Below are positions 6,610 to 13,111 of a stretch of 21,024 bases of DNA, one piece after another. The notes below the pieces were generated by a model. That model saw only the letters and a list, made by a program, of their open reading frames with translations, had not been told where the DNA came from and ran no database searches. Location of the stretch: contig JAEDMH010000027.1 in assembly GCA_016303095.1 (NCBI GenBank), positions 1-21,024 of the forward strand, in the 5' to 3' direction. Within the stretch, counting starts at the first letter, position 1; every line of letters starts with the position of its first letter. The position numbers and the translations under genes are program-made. The DNA comes from Lentisphaeria bacterium. Its GTDB lineage: Bacteria; Verrucomicrobiota; Lentisphaeria; Oligosphaerales; Oligosphaeraceae.

Positions 6610-8892
6610 ATGGCGACGTTGACACCGGGAATTTTCTGGTATTGGAATGCCAATCCCACGCCGGGGGGCATTCGGCGTCAGCTGACGTCCATGCGGGACG
6701 CCGGCTTCCGCTGCGTCTACCTGCATCCCATGCCCGATTCCTACCATAAGGATTTCTTCTTCCAGGGCATGGAAGTCCCCTATCTGGGAAAGCGTTTCTT
6801 TGCCCTGGCCCGGGTGATGTTGTCGGAGTGCCGTCGTCTTGGCTTGACGATGATGCTGTATGACGAAGGGGGGTGGCCCAGCGGCAGTGTGGTGGATACG
6901 TTGGTGAAGATTCATCCAGAGGACCGGGTGCGGGCGCTGATACGAGAGGGCAACGGATACCGGGAGATCCGTTTGGAGATCCCGGATCTGACCAATCCGG
7001 CGGTCACGGACCATTTTTTGCAGATGGTCTATGAGCGTTATGCTGAGGAGCTGGGCGACGCCTTTGGGAAGGAGATCCGGGGCATGTTCACGGATGAGCC
7101 CTTCTGGGAGTGCTATCTGCCCAAGGAAGCCATCGCCGTCCCCCCTGGCTTGCGGCGGGAGCTGCGGGAGCGTTACGGGCTCGAATTCGAGACGATTCTT
7201 CCGCTGCTTTTTCCGGGCAATCCCCCTACCCAGGAGGGAATACGGGCCCGCTGGTGTTACGTGGATGCCTGCACCCGGCTCTTTGCCCAAAACTATTCCC
7301 GCCGCATCTCGGATTGGTGTCACCGGCATCATCTGGAATTTGAAGGGCATTTCCTCTACGAGGAACTCTTTTTCCGGACGGGTTTTTTCAATGATTTTCC
7401 CCGGATTCTGGATCCCATGGATGTGCCGGGGGTGGATGCCATCTTCCGGCAGATTTATCCCGGAGAGGGAAAGCGTCCCCAGGGCGAAGCCTTGGGATAT
7501 CCGGAAGAGGGCAATGGTCAGTACGCACGCTTTGCCCAATGCGCGGCCATTCGCAACCACCGAAAGGAGGCGCTCTGCGAATGTTTCAACGTCTACGGCT
7601 ACGCCATGACCACCGGAGTGATGTTCTACGTGGCTAACTCTCTGGCGGTGAAAGGAATCAACCGTATTCTGACCATGCCCTATCTTTACAGCGACCGGGG
7701 AATGCGCAAGATTGGCTGCAGCACCGATTATTCCCCGCGCCATCCCCTCTGGCGCCACCTGCTTCCTCTCAATGAATATCTGGCGTGGCTGGGACAATTC
7801 GACGCCGGTGCGCTGGATCCGGAAGTCCGGGTGCTGGCGGTCACGGAGTGTTTTGCGGGAGACCACATCCACCACCCTTCGCCTGCGGCCAAGGCCTATG
7901 CCGACGCCGTGGAGGAGATGTTGGAGCGGCTGGACGATGCCCTGGTGTTCTGGCGCTTCACCACGCCGGATGAATGGACAGGAGATAACCTTCCCCGGGT
8001 TCTCATCCTGCCGGGGCCATGCCGGATTCCGGAGATCCTGGCGAAAGTGGCGTTGCTGGAGGCCGCGGGGGTGACGGTCATCGACGGCTTTGCCGTCATG
8101 GATTTCCGGGCCTATGCCCATTTGGCGGTGGAAGAGCCCATGGAAGGGGTGAAGCTTCTGGTGGCGGTGCGTGAGGAGGGTCGGGTTCTGCTCTTGTTCA
8201 ACGCATCTTCGGAAGTGAAGCTTCTGCGGTTCCGTTCAGGGGTTGCCTTCCGGGAGCTGCTGCCCCCGGATGAGCTCCCCAGCATGCTTTCTCCCTTGGC
8301 CTATGCCGACGGGGTCTATGCGCTGCGTTTGGAACCCGGGAATTTGCGGATTCTGGTGGAGAGCGAGGCTCCGTCGAAACCCCTCCCCGCTCCTGTCTTG
8401 GAGCGCCGCTTGGAGCTCGCCTGGCGGGTGGTGCGGGTAGAACGTTTGCGGTATGGGAAGCTGACGCCCACCCGGTATGAAGTCCTCCCGGAAACGCGTC
8501 CTCTCCCTGCCTCCGGAATGTACACGGAGCGAGAACCGGATTTCTCGGGAACGATAGTCTTGTCCGCCCACTTCGAGTCGTCAGAGGCCTTCGACGGTGT
8601 GATTCAGTTTGACCGGATTTGCTATGGCGGGGAATTGCGGGTCAACCGCCGCCGTTGCGGTGTGCGGGCTTTTGCGCCTTGGTGCTACCGAATTCAGGTG
8701 CGCCGGGGAAGAAACCACCTGGAGTTGCGGATCAACTCCTCGGCGGGAAACGAATGGAGTCGCTGCTTCCGGGAAGAATTGGAACCGGCTGGCTGGTTCA
8801 ACGAGTATATCCAGGAAATCAAAACCTTCTCCCGGGATGCCGCCGACTGCGGCGCCGCTCCGGGAGCAACCCTGTTCCGGCTTGGCCATTGA
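6610..8892 (+). CDS. GH106-like glycoside hydrolase (alpha-L-rhamnosidase-related)
   Basis: A 760-residue protein with no signal peptide, so probably cytoplasmic. It opens as a TIM barrel: GIFWYWNANPTPGGIRRQL, then YLHPMPDSY, LMLYDEGGWPSG-like sequence at residues 83-92, and RGMFTDEPFW at ~158-166, where E163 is a candidate catalytic acid. These DE-GWPSG and TDEP motifs recur in GH106-type alpha-L-rhamnosidases and related uncharacterised hydrolases. ALCECFNVYGY further on is another barrel strand. The C-terminal ~120 residues (GELRVNRRRCGVRAFAPWCYRI, GRNHLELRI) resemble the galactose-binding-like jelly roll often found at the end of these enzymes. It is shorter than typical GH106 members (about 1000 residues). 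The 207-nt gap upstream has no clear terminator or strong ribosome site. It is probably the last gene of the hydrolase operon. Activity on rhamnosides is inference. Confidence 0.65.
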   Translation: MATLTPGIFWYWNANPTPGGIRRQLTSMRDAGFRCVYLHPMPDSYHKDFFFQGMEVPYLGKRFFALARVMLSECRRLGLTMMLYDEGGWPSGSVVDTLVKIHPEDRVRALIREGNGYREIRLEIPDLTNPAVTDHFLQMVYERYAEELGDAFGKEIRGMFTDEPFWECYLPKEAIAVPPGLRRELRERYGLEFETILPLLFPGNPPTQEGIRARWCYVDACTRLFAQNYSRRISDWCHRHHLEFEGHFLYEELFFRTGFFNDFPRILDPMDVPGVDAIFRQIYPGEGKRPQGEALGYPEEGNGQYARFAQCAAIRNHRKEALCECFNVYGYAMTTGVMFYVANSLAVKGINRILTMPYLYSDRGMRKIGCSTDYSPRHPLWRHLLPLNEYLAWLGQFDAGALDPEVRVLAVTECFAGDHIHHPSPAAKAYADAVEEMLERLDDALVFWRFTTPDEWTGDNLPRVLILPGPCRIPEILAKVALLEAAGVTVIDGFAVMDFRAYAHLAVEEPMEGVKLLVAVREEGRVLLLFNASSEVKLLRFRSGVAFRELLPPDELPSMLSPLAYADGVYALRLEPGNLRILVESEAPSKPLPAPVLERRLELAWRVVRVERLRYGKLTPTRYEVLPETRPLPASGMYTEREPDFSGTIVLSAHFESSEAFDGVIQFDRICYGGELRVNRRRCGVRAFAPWCYRIQVRRGRNHLELRINSSAGNEWSRCFREELEPAGWFNEYIQEIKTFSRDAADCGAAPGATLFRLGH

Positions 8893-8961
8893 GGCCCATG
8901 CCGGGTGGGGCGTTGACGGTCGTGGCCACGCCCCCAGGGAAACATTCTGGCCGGAGCGGGC

Positions 8962-9885
8962 TTAGGCTTGTTCCGGGAGGAGTTCCGGGAGGAGTTCCGG
9001 GAGGAGTTCGGAGGTGGAGAAGCCCGCGGCCCCCCGGTGCCCTCCTCCCCCATACCGTTTGGCAATGGCGGAGCAATCCACTTCGGGTTTCAAGGTGGTA
9101 TCCGTATAGAATCCGTAGGTCCAATGGCTTCCGTTATAGGCATAGAGGAGCATGGCATCATGCTCCTGGGGACGGAAGGAGGGCTTTAGGTTCAGGGATC
9201 CGTGGCCGGGACAGTTCATGCAAAGGACCTTCAGACCCCAGAGCTCCCGGACAAAGGCGTATTCTCCGCCGATTTTCTTGTAGTACATCTCCTGATAGGC
9301 TTGGATGATCGTCCCTTTGGCAATCCAGCTCTGGCAAAGCTCCTCTCCTTGGAAGTCCTCCATGGATTTCAGAGGAAAGTCCTTCTCCTCAAAGCGCTTG
9401 GGATTCAGGGAATCCATCTCCAATTGAGAGGCATAGAAGAAGGGGAGGACTTCCCGGGCAAAGTCGGGGCTCTGGACGTTGCGGAAGGTGTCATAGTCCC
9501 CCACCAGTTTCAGAAATCGGGGGAGGGGAGTTTGGGGGTGAAAGAACTGCCACGTCAATTCTGCCCCGCAGATCAGATCCCCGGGAGGGCATCGCAGGCC
9601 CTCCGCCCGGTCATATCCCATTTCCTGGCTTTGCCGGATGGCGGAGTAGTGATGGTCAATCCAGACAAGACGCCCCGTTTCCTGAAGCCAAAGCATGGTC
9701 TCTCCAGGCAGGGAGTAGTCTACCACAAAGACCCGGGAATATCGGCTCAATTCCTCCCGGGAGGGAAGCGACAGGCCCTTGGCATAGTTCAGGGAACGGC
9801 ATTCCGCCTGGGGAAAGGCCTGCTTGACCAGCACGCCGGCCATATAGCCGTCCAAATCGTGATGATGGAGGAGAAGAATAGACAT
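8962..9885 (-). CDS. DHH/DHHA1-family phosphoesterase
   Basis: A 307-residue protein carrying the DHH-superfamily metal motifs in order: HHDLDG (residues 8-13), VVDYS (D56), WIDHHYSA (D77-H78-H79), VGDYD (D130), and the DHHA1 substrate motif GGGGHRGAAG (279-288). Relatives cleave phosphodiesters such as nanoRNA or cyclic dinucleotides using two Mn2+ ions; lacking extra domains, this one looks like a soluble cytoplasmic oligonucleotide or phosphate-ester hydrolase, exact substrate unknown. I chose ATG at 9885, directly before SILLLHHHDLDG. Longer reading upstream enters repeat DNA and low-complexity sequence. No Shine-Dalgarno is visible. The C-terminus ends ELLPELLPELLPEQA, created by three perfect 12-bp repeats. 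The gene converges on the GH106-like gene with 69 bp between the stops. Confidence 0.88.
   Translation of the reverse strand: MSILLLHHHDLDGYMAGVLVKQAFPQAECRSLNYAKGLSLPSREELSRYSRVFVVDYSLPGETMLWLQETGRLVWIDHHYSAIRQSQEMGYDRAEGLRCPPGDLICGAELTWQFFHPQTPLPRFLKLVGDYDTFRNVQSPDFAREVLPFFYASQLEMDSLNPKRFEEKDFPLKSMEDFQGEELCQSWIAKGTIIQAYQEMYYKKIGGEYAFVRELWGLKVLCMNCPGHGSLNLKPSFRPQEHDAMLLYAYNGSHWTYGFYTDTTLKPEVDCSAIAKRYGGGGHRGAAGFSTSELLPELLPELLPEQA
8971..9006 (+). repeat. Three tandem 12-bp repeats in the 3' end of the DHH gene
   Basis: TTCCGGGAGGAG is repeated three times without a mismatch, and a partial fourth copy follows. In the DHH reading frame on the opposite strand each unit adds four residues (LLPE). 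Such perfect in-frame repeats suggest recent slippage expansion, so length may vary between strains. Confidence 0.9.
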
Positions 9886-9964
9886 ATGGCGACGAAAACA
9901 CGGAACACACGGAAGATGCCCTGCGGGGCCACGGAGACCACGGAGATAAAAACACGGAGACCAG
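9886..9964. repeat. CACGGA-iterated tract upstream of the DHH gene
   Basis: Five copies of CACGGA (TCCGTG on the - strand) start at 9899, 9908, 9930, 9939 and 9953. They are separated by short A-rich or G-rich spacers, including a CCCTGCGGGG segment. The tract begins right at the DHH start codon, so it forms that gene's leader. The sequence style is that of a dispersed intergenic repeat rather than a promoter. Whether it recurs in the genome cannot be tested here. Confidence 0.5.
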
Positions 9965-9998
9965 GTCGTGGGCAGAGCCTGCTGCGCATGCTCCGCCC

Positions 9999-10167
9999 TA
10001 GACTTTTTTCCGGGGGCGTTTCGGCCGACGGTCCCGTATGCCTTGTGGTTCCCGGGTGTCGCCCGGGGGAGAAAATGCCCTGCCGGGCACCCTCTTCCCC
10101 TGGCTTCCCCGGAAACCACTTTCCTGGCCGGGATGCCCCGCCCAGAAACGCCCCCTTCACTGGTCTA
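9999..10167. repeat. 169-bp centred imperfect palindrome (MITE-like or structured RNA)
   Basis: Nested inverted repeats share one centre near 10083. The pairs are TAGAC (9999-10003) with GTCTA (10163-10167), GGGGGCGTTTC (10012-10022) with its exact complement (10145-10155), and TCCCG (10032-10036) with CGGGA (10129-10133). Further in are a 12-position arm at 10045-10056 with 10108-10119 (one mismatch), GGGGGAGA (10065-10072) with 10093-10100 (one G-U pair), and TGCCC (10076-10080) with GGGCA (10085-10089) around a TGCC loop. The whole segment could fold into one long hairpin. No transposase or coding potential is present. Confidence 0.7.
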
Positions 10168-10183
10168 TTGGGGGAAGTAAATC

Positions 10184-10234
10184 CTAGCCCCTCTAACTAC
10201 CTAGATTTCTAGCGATCTAGATCTCTAGATCTCT
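10184..10234. repeat. Left CTAG octamer array
   Basis: Units of exactly 8 bp are laid head to tail from 10193: CTAACTAC, CTAGATTT, CTAGCGAT, CTAGATCT, CTAGATCT, then CT. A separate CTAGCCCC unit starts at 10184. CTAG is normally a scarce tetranucleotide in bacterial DNA, so five in 50 bp is striking. The same units recur in the same orientation at 10497-10530. Confidence 0.8.
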
Positions 10235-10496
10235 CCCCCCGCTTGTGGGGGGAAGGACCATCCTCCTGAACCCCGTAGGGGTGGGAGGAACGCTAGACGG
10301 GGGTGAAGGGAGGCCCCAAGGGCCGACCGCAACCCCCGGCAAGGATGAAAATCGAAACCGAACCCCGTAGGGGTGACAGGACAGGCCTTGGCAACGGGGG
10401 TGAAGCGCAGCGAGAACCCTCGGGGCCTGTGGCCCGCACGGAGATTCTCGACAGGTCGGCCAGGTCAGGCCCGGCAGGCCGGGCCTGGGAGAGTTT
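10235..10496. repeat. GC-rich block with duplicated hairpin modules between CTAG arrays
   Basis: No gene is visible in this block. Two modules repeat about 91-97 bp apart: AACCCCGTAGGGGTG (10269-10283 and 10361-10375) and ACGGGGGTGAAG (10297-10308 and 10394-10405). The first copy sits in a larger hairpin, with TCCTCC (10261-10266) pairing GGAGGA (10284-10289) around ACCCC-GTA-GGGGT. Near the right edge, CAGGCCCGGC (10466-10475) and GCCGGGCCTG (10478-10487) form a perfect 10-bp inverted repeat with a 2-nt centre. The block is bounded on both sides by CTAG octamers, so it looks like one composite repeat element. Confidence 0.65.
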
Positions 10497-10530
10497 CTAG
10501 CTATCTAGCGATCTAGATTTCTAGCGATCT
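10497..10530. repeat. Right CTAG octamer array
   Basis: The units CTAGCTAT, CTAGCGAT, CTAGATTT, CTAGCGAT and a final CT lie head to tail. Three of the four units are identical to units of the left array, in direct orientation. The array ends 10 bp before the terminator of the neighbouring minus-strand gene. Confidence 0.8.
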
Positions 10531-10540
10531 TCGTCCCCAT

Positions 10541-10608
10541 AAAAAAGGACGCCGGAATGGTTCATCCTATGGCAAAGGAGGGAGAAGCCTAGGAGAGTCC
10601 GGCGTCCT
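10541..10608 (-). terminator. Terminator of the Pro/Ala-rich membrane protein gene
   Basis: Read on the - strand, AGGACGCCGGA (10598-10608) pairs perfectly over 11 bp with TCCGGCGTCCT (10546-10556) and is followed by a run of T residues (10541-10545). The loop is long, about 41 nt. It lies 61 bp after the stop of the gene at 10670-11509. Confidence 0.8.
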
Positions 10609-10669
10609 GCAAGAGGAGAGAGAAGCTCCCGCGGGGGAGAGCCCTGGCGGCGGGGGGATGAGGGAGAAA

Positions 10670-11509
10670 TTACAGCACCTTGGCGATGACCAGGAAAGCG
10701 ATGCCTACGAAGACCAGAGCCCCCACGGCGGCCAGAACGTAGTTCAAGGCCGTGGGCTGGGGTTCCTCCTGGACGGCAGGGAAAGCCGGCGCGGGAGCGG
10801 CGTAACGCGCCTCTTTCTTCACAGCCATGGCAGGTGCAGGGGTAGCCGCGGTCGCCGCCGGCTTCTCCTCCTTCTTAGGAGCGTCTTCTTTCGCAACTTC
10901 CTTGGGAGGCTCTTCCTTGACGGGTCCCACCGGCTTTGCCTCTTCCATGGAAATCTTCTTGAAGGTGGGCGCCGCCTTGGGAGCCTCTGCCGCAGGGGCC
11001 ACGGGCTTCACGGAGACGGGAGCGATGGGCTTGACAGGGGCCGCTGGCTTCACGGCGGCGGGAGCCACAGGGGCCGCGGGCTTCGCCTCTTCAGGGGCCG
11101 CTGGCTTGGGGGCTTCGGCAGGTTCTTCCTTCTTCAGGGAGAGACGCATCCCGGAGCGTTTCATGCCTTCCGTGCCGTCCGTGGTTTTCTGGGGAGCGTC
11201 GGGAGCGGCAGTGGGGATACTTCCCGGCGTGGCCAGCTTCAGCTTTATGGCCTTGTGCTCTTCCTCCGCAGGCATGGGCGGCTCAGGGGGAAGAGGGGAG
11301 GGAGCAGGGGGAGCGGCCATTTCCGCCGCAGGAGGCGGATTGACCGGCAGCTTCACGAAACGAGTTTTGGGTTCGCTTTCCGCCGCGGCGAAGGGGGAGG
11401 GGGCGGCAGGCTTCACGGGGGCCACCGGCGAGAAGGGGGAGGCGGGAGCGGCGGGCTTCTCGGGGGAAACAGGAGTGAAAGGAGTGCTGTTGGGGGATTC
11501 TTCGGGCAT
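10670..11509 (-). CDS. Pro/Ala/Lys-rich tail-anchored membrane protein
   Basis: A 279-residue protein that I cannot assign to a family. Residues ~1-250 are low complexity, dominated by Pro, Ala, Lys and Glu with PAAP, APVKP and KPAAP repeats, and are probably disordered. The last ~25 residues (ALNYVLAAVGALVFVGIAFL onward) form one hydrophobic helix ending in AKVL. No signal peptide is seen. The layout fits a tail-anchored protein with a long cytoplasmic linker, or a single-pass protein that reaches out from the membrane. The start ATG at 11509 has AAGGAG 11 nt upstream; a TTG at 11554 is possible but less likely. It lies 224 bp after rnfE and has its own candidate promoter and a strong terminator, so a functional tie to Rnf is only suggested by position. 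Confidence 0.7.
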   Translation of the reverse strand: MPEESPNSTPFTPVSPEKPAAPASPFSPVAPVKPAAPSPFAAAESEPKTRFVKLPVNPPPAAEMAAPPAPSPLPPEPPMPAEEEHKAIKLKLATPGSIPTAAPDAPQKTTDGTEGMKRSGMRLSLKKEEPAEAPKPAAPEEAKPAAPVAPAAVKPAAPVKPIAPVSVKPVAPAAEAPKAAPTFKKISMEEAKPVGPVKEEPPKEVAKEDAPKKEEKPAATAATPAPAMAVKKEARYAAPAPAFPAVQEEPQPTALNYVLAAVGALVFVGIAFLVIAKVL

Positions 11510-11636
11510 TTTCTCGTTTTCTCCTTGGGCTTTCGCCGCTTGAACCAAAAACAACGTCCCGGGGCAGAAAAAGTGTGTCGGAGTGGGGAAAGGGGGCGGA
11601 CGTTGGGGGCATCCCTCCCTCTACAGGGAGCAAGAA

Positions 11637-11664
11637 AAGATAGCCCCTATCCTGGGAAATGCAA
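11637..11664 (-). promoter_or_regulatory. Candidate promoter between rnfE and the Pro/Ala-rich gene
   Basis: On the - strand, TTGCAT (11659-11664) and TATCTT (11637-11642) are spaced by 16 bases. The leader to the ATG at 11509 would be about 120 nt. Between this site and the rnfE stop, CCCGCC and GGCGGG could form a 6-bp stem followed by TCTATTT, a weak candidate terminator for the rnf operon. Confidence 0.4.
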
Positions 11665-11733
11665 GCCACTTGGACAGGAAATAGACCCGCCGTTACGGAG
11701 AAGTTTGGGGCGGGGGGCGGAATGCGTGGAAAA

Positions 11734-12405
11734 TCAGGGTTTGAGCTTGCAGATATGGCAAGTGGCGCAGTTCAACTCCGCAGGGGGTTCGTAGCGGCCT
11801 CCCGCCTTCCGGGCGGCCCGAATCTTGGCGGCATTGAGGATGGCCAGGAAGACTCCCAGAACCATGAAGGCGCCCGGGGCGAAGCGGAGCAGGGAGAAGC
11901 CCTGCCAGTGTTCCACCACTTGCAGCTCAAAGAGGGTCCCGGAGGCAATGAACTCCCGAACCGCTCCCAGGAGAGTCAACACCAGGGTGAAGCCCAACCC
12001 CATGCCCACGCCGTCCAACAGGGAGAGACCGGGATTGTGCTTGGAGGCAAAGGCCTCCGCACGCCCCAGGACAATGCAATTCACCGTGATGAGGGGAAGA
12101 TAGATGCCCAGGGATTTCACCAGGGCGGGGGGAGCATAGGCTTCCATGAGAAATTGGACGATGGTGACAAAGGTGGCAATCACCACGATGAAGCAGGGAA
12201 TGCGCACCTTGTCAGGAATGAGGGACTTCAGCAGGGAGACCACCAAGTTGCTCCCCGCCAACACGCAGGTGGTGGCCAAGCCCATGGAAATGGCGTTCTT
12301 GGCGCTGGAAGAGGTGGCCAAGGTGGGGCACATGCCCAGCAGCAACACCAGGACGGGATTCTCTTTCCAGAGGCCGTTGACAAAGGTCTTTAGGGCGTTC
12401 AGCAT
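11734..12405 (-). CDS. rnfE: Rnf complex membrane subunit RnfE
   Basis: A 223-residue integral membrane protein of the RnfE/NqrD family with about six hydrophobic segments. NPVLVLLLGMCPTLA (C26) and YLPLITVNCIVLG (C110) are the conserved half-helix motifs. In known Rnf structures these cysteines, together with those of RnfA, hold a [2Fe-2S] cluster inside the membrane. It carries electrons between the cytoplasmic and outer faces of the ferredoxin:NAD+ oxidoreductase. The C-terminal tail is unusual: NCATCHICKLKP has three Cys plus a His. Start ATG 12405 has AGGAG 9 nt upstream, and that site overlaps the rnfG stop (6-nt gap). It is the last rnf gene of the operon. Confidence 0.95.
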   Translation of the reverse strand: MLNALKTFVNGLWKENPVLVLLLGMCPTLATSSSAKNAISMGLATTCVLAGSNLVVSLLKSLIPDKVRIPCFIVVIATFVTIVQFLMEAYAPPALVKSLGIYLPLITVNCIVLGRAEAFASKHNPGLSLLDGVGMGLGFTLVLTLLGAVREFIASGTLFELQVVEHWQGFSLLRFAPGAFMVLGVFLAILNAAKIRAARKAGGRYEPPAELNCATCHICKLKP

Positions 12406-12411
12406 CGTTGT

Positions 12412-13092
12412 CTACTCCTGGGTGGCAGAGGAAAGGAGGCGGGCCTTCTGGGCATGCCAGGCTTGGCACACCCGGTTCACGGCGTTGACCACGGCCCGGG
12501 AGGAGATGGTGGCGCCGCTGACGGGCTTCACGCATCCGGGGGCTTTTTCTGCTTTTAGTATAAATCCTTCTGCAGGAAGGATTTGTGATGTATAGCGATC
12601 CAGGTATTCGTTGGGCGGGTATTCTCCTGGAGCATCCTGGGTGTTGCTCGAGGACCTTCGGAAGAGGTCCCAGAAGGAGCGGGAGGTCTGCCGTTCGCAG
12701 ACCCGGCTGCCGATGCCGGGGGTTTCGGCGTTTTCCGTGACCAGGACGCCCCGGACGGTGCCGTCGGGATGGATGCCCACCAGGAGTTTCACCTCTCCGC
12801 CGAAGCCGCTGGGATCGGAGGCCTCGGCGCAGAAAGCGAGGAGGTTTCCCTGGGCGTCGGTGGCCTGGAAGAAGGTCACTTCCGTGCCGTCATCCAAGAT
12901 GACGGGCATTTCCGGGCAGAGAGCCGTCCGGGCGGTTTCCCTGGGGAGGAGGAGGGCCATTTTTTCGTTGCGCTGTTTTTCCTTGGCTTCCCTCCGGGGG
13001 GCTTCTGTCCGGGCGCTGACGAAGGCCAGGGAGGCGCCCGCCAAGGCGCAGATGAAGGTCAGGCTCAAGGCCAATTTCAGAATCTCTTTCAT
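12412..13092 (-). CDS. rnfG: Rnf complex flavoprotein subunit RnfG
   Basis: A 226-residue protein with one N-terminal transmembrane helix (ILKLALSLTFICALAGASLAF) and an FMN-binding domain on the outer face. The flavinylation motif SGAT lies at residues 192-195, where Thr195 would carry FMN through a phosphoester bond made by ApbE. ENAETPGIGSRV is the typical pocket segment of the family. Electrons pass through this flavin on the way to the membrane subunits. ATG 13092 is preceded by AAAGGAGGG, one of the strongest ribosome sites in the operon. The reading frame extends 20 codons further upstream inside rnfD but shows no better start. No ApbE gene is in the window. Confidence 0.95.
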   Translation of the reverse strand: MKEILKLALSLTFICALAGASLAFVSARTEAPRREAKEKQRNEKMALLLPRETARTALCPEMPVILDDGTEVTFFQATDAQGNLLAFCAEASDPSGFGGEVKLLVGIHPDGTVRGVLVTENAETPGIGSRVCERQTSRSFWDLFRRSSSNTQDAPGEYPPNEYLDRYTSQILPAEGFILKAEKAPGCVKPVSGATISSRAVVNAVNRVCQAWHAQKARLLSSATQE

Positions 13093-13111
13093 GTTCCCTA
13101 TCCCTCCTTTC

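Noticed and set aside
9886..10119. N-terminal extension of the DHH protein by 78 residues
   Set aside because: The extra residues are translated repeat DNA; the family begins at the hydrophobic strand right after ATG 9885.
9202..10212. 336-codon + strand frame across the DHH gene and repeat region
   Set aside because: It runs antisense to the DHH motifs and then through repeats; no recognisable protein features.
10184..10530. CRISPR array
   Set aside because: The repeated units are only 8 bp with no spacers, and the intervening block is a single 260-bp segment; no cas genes are nearby.
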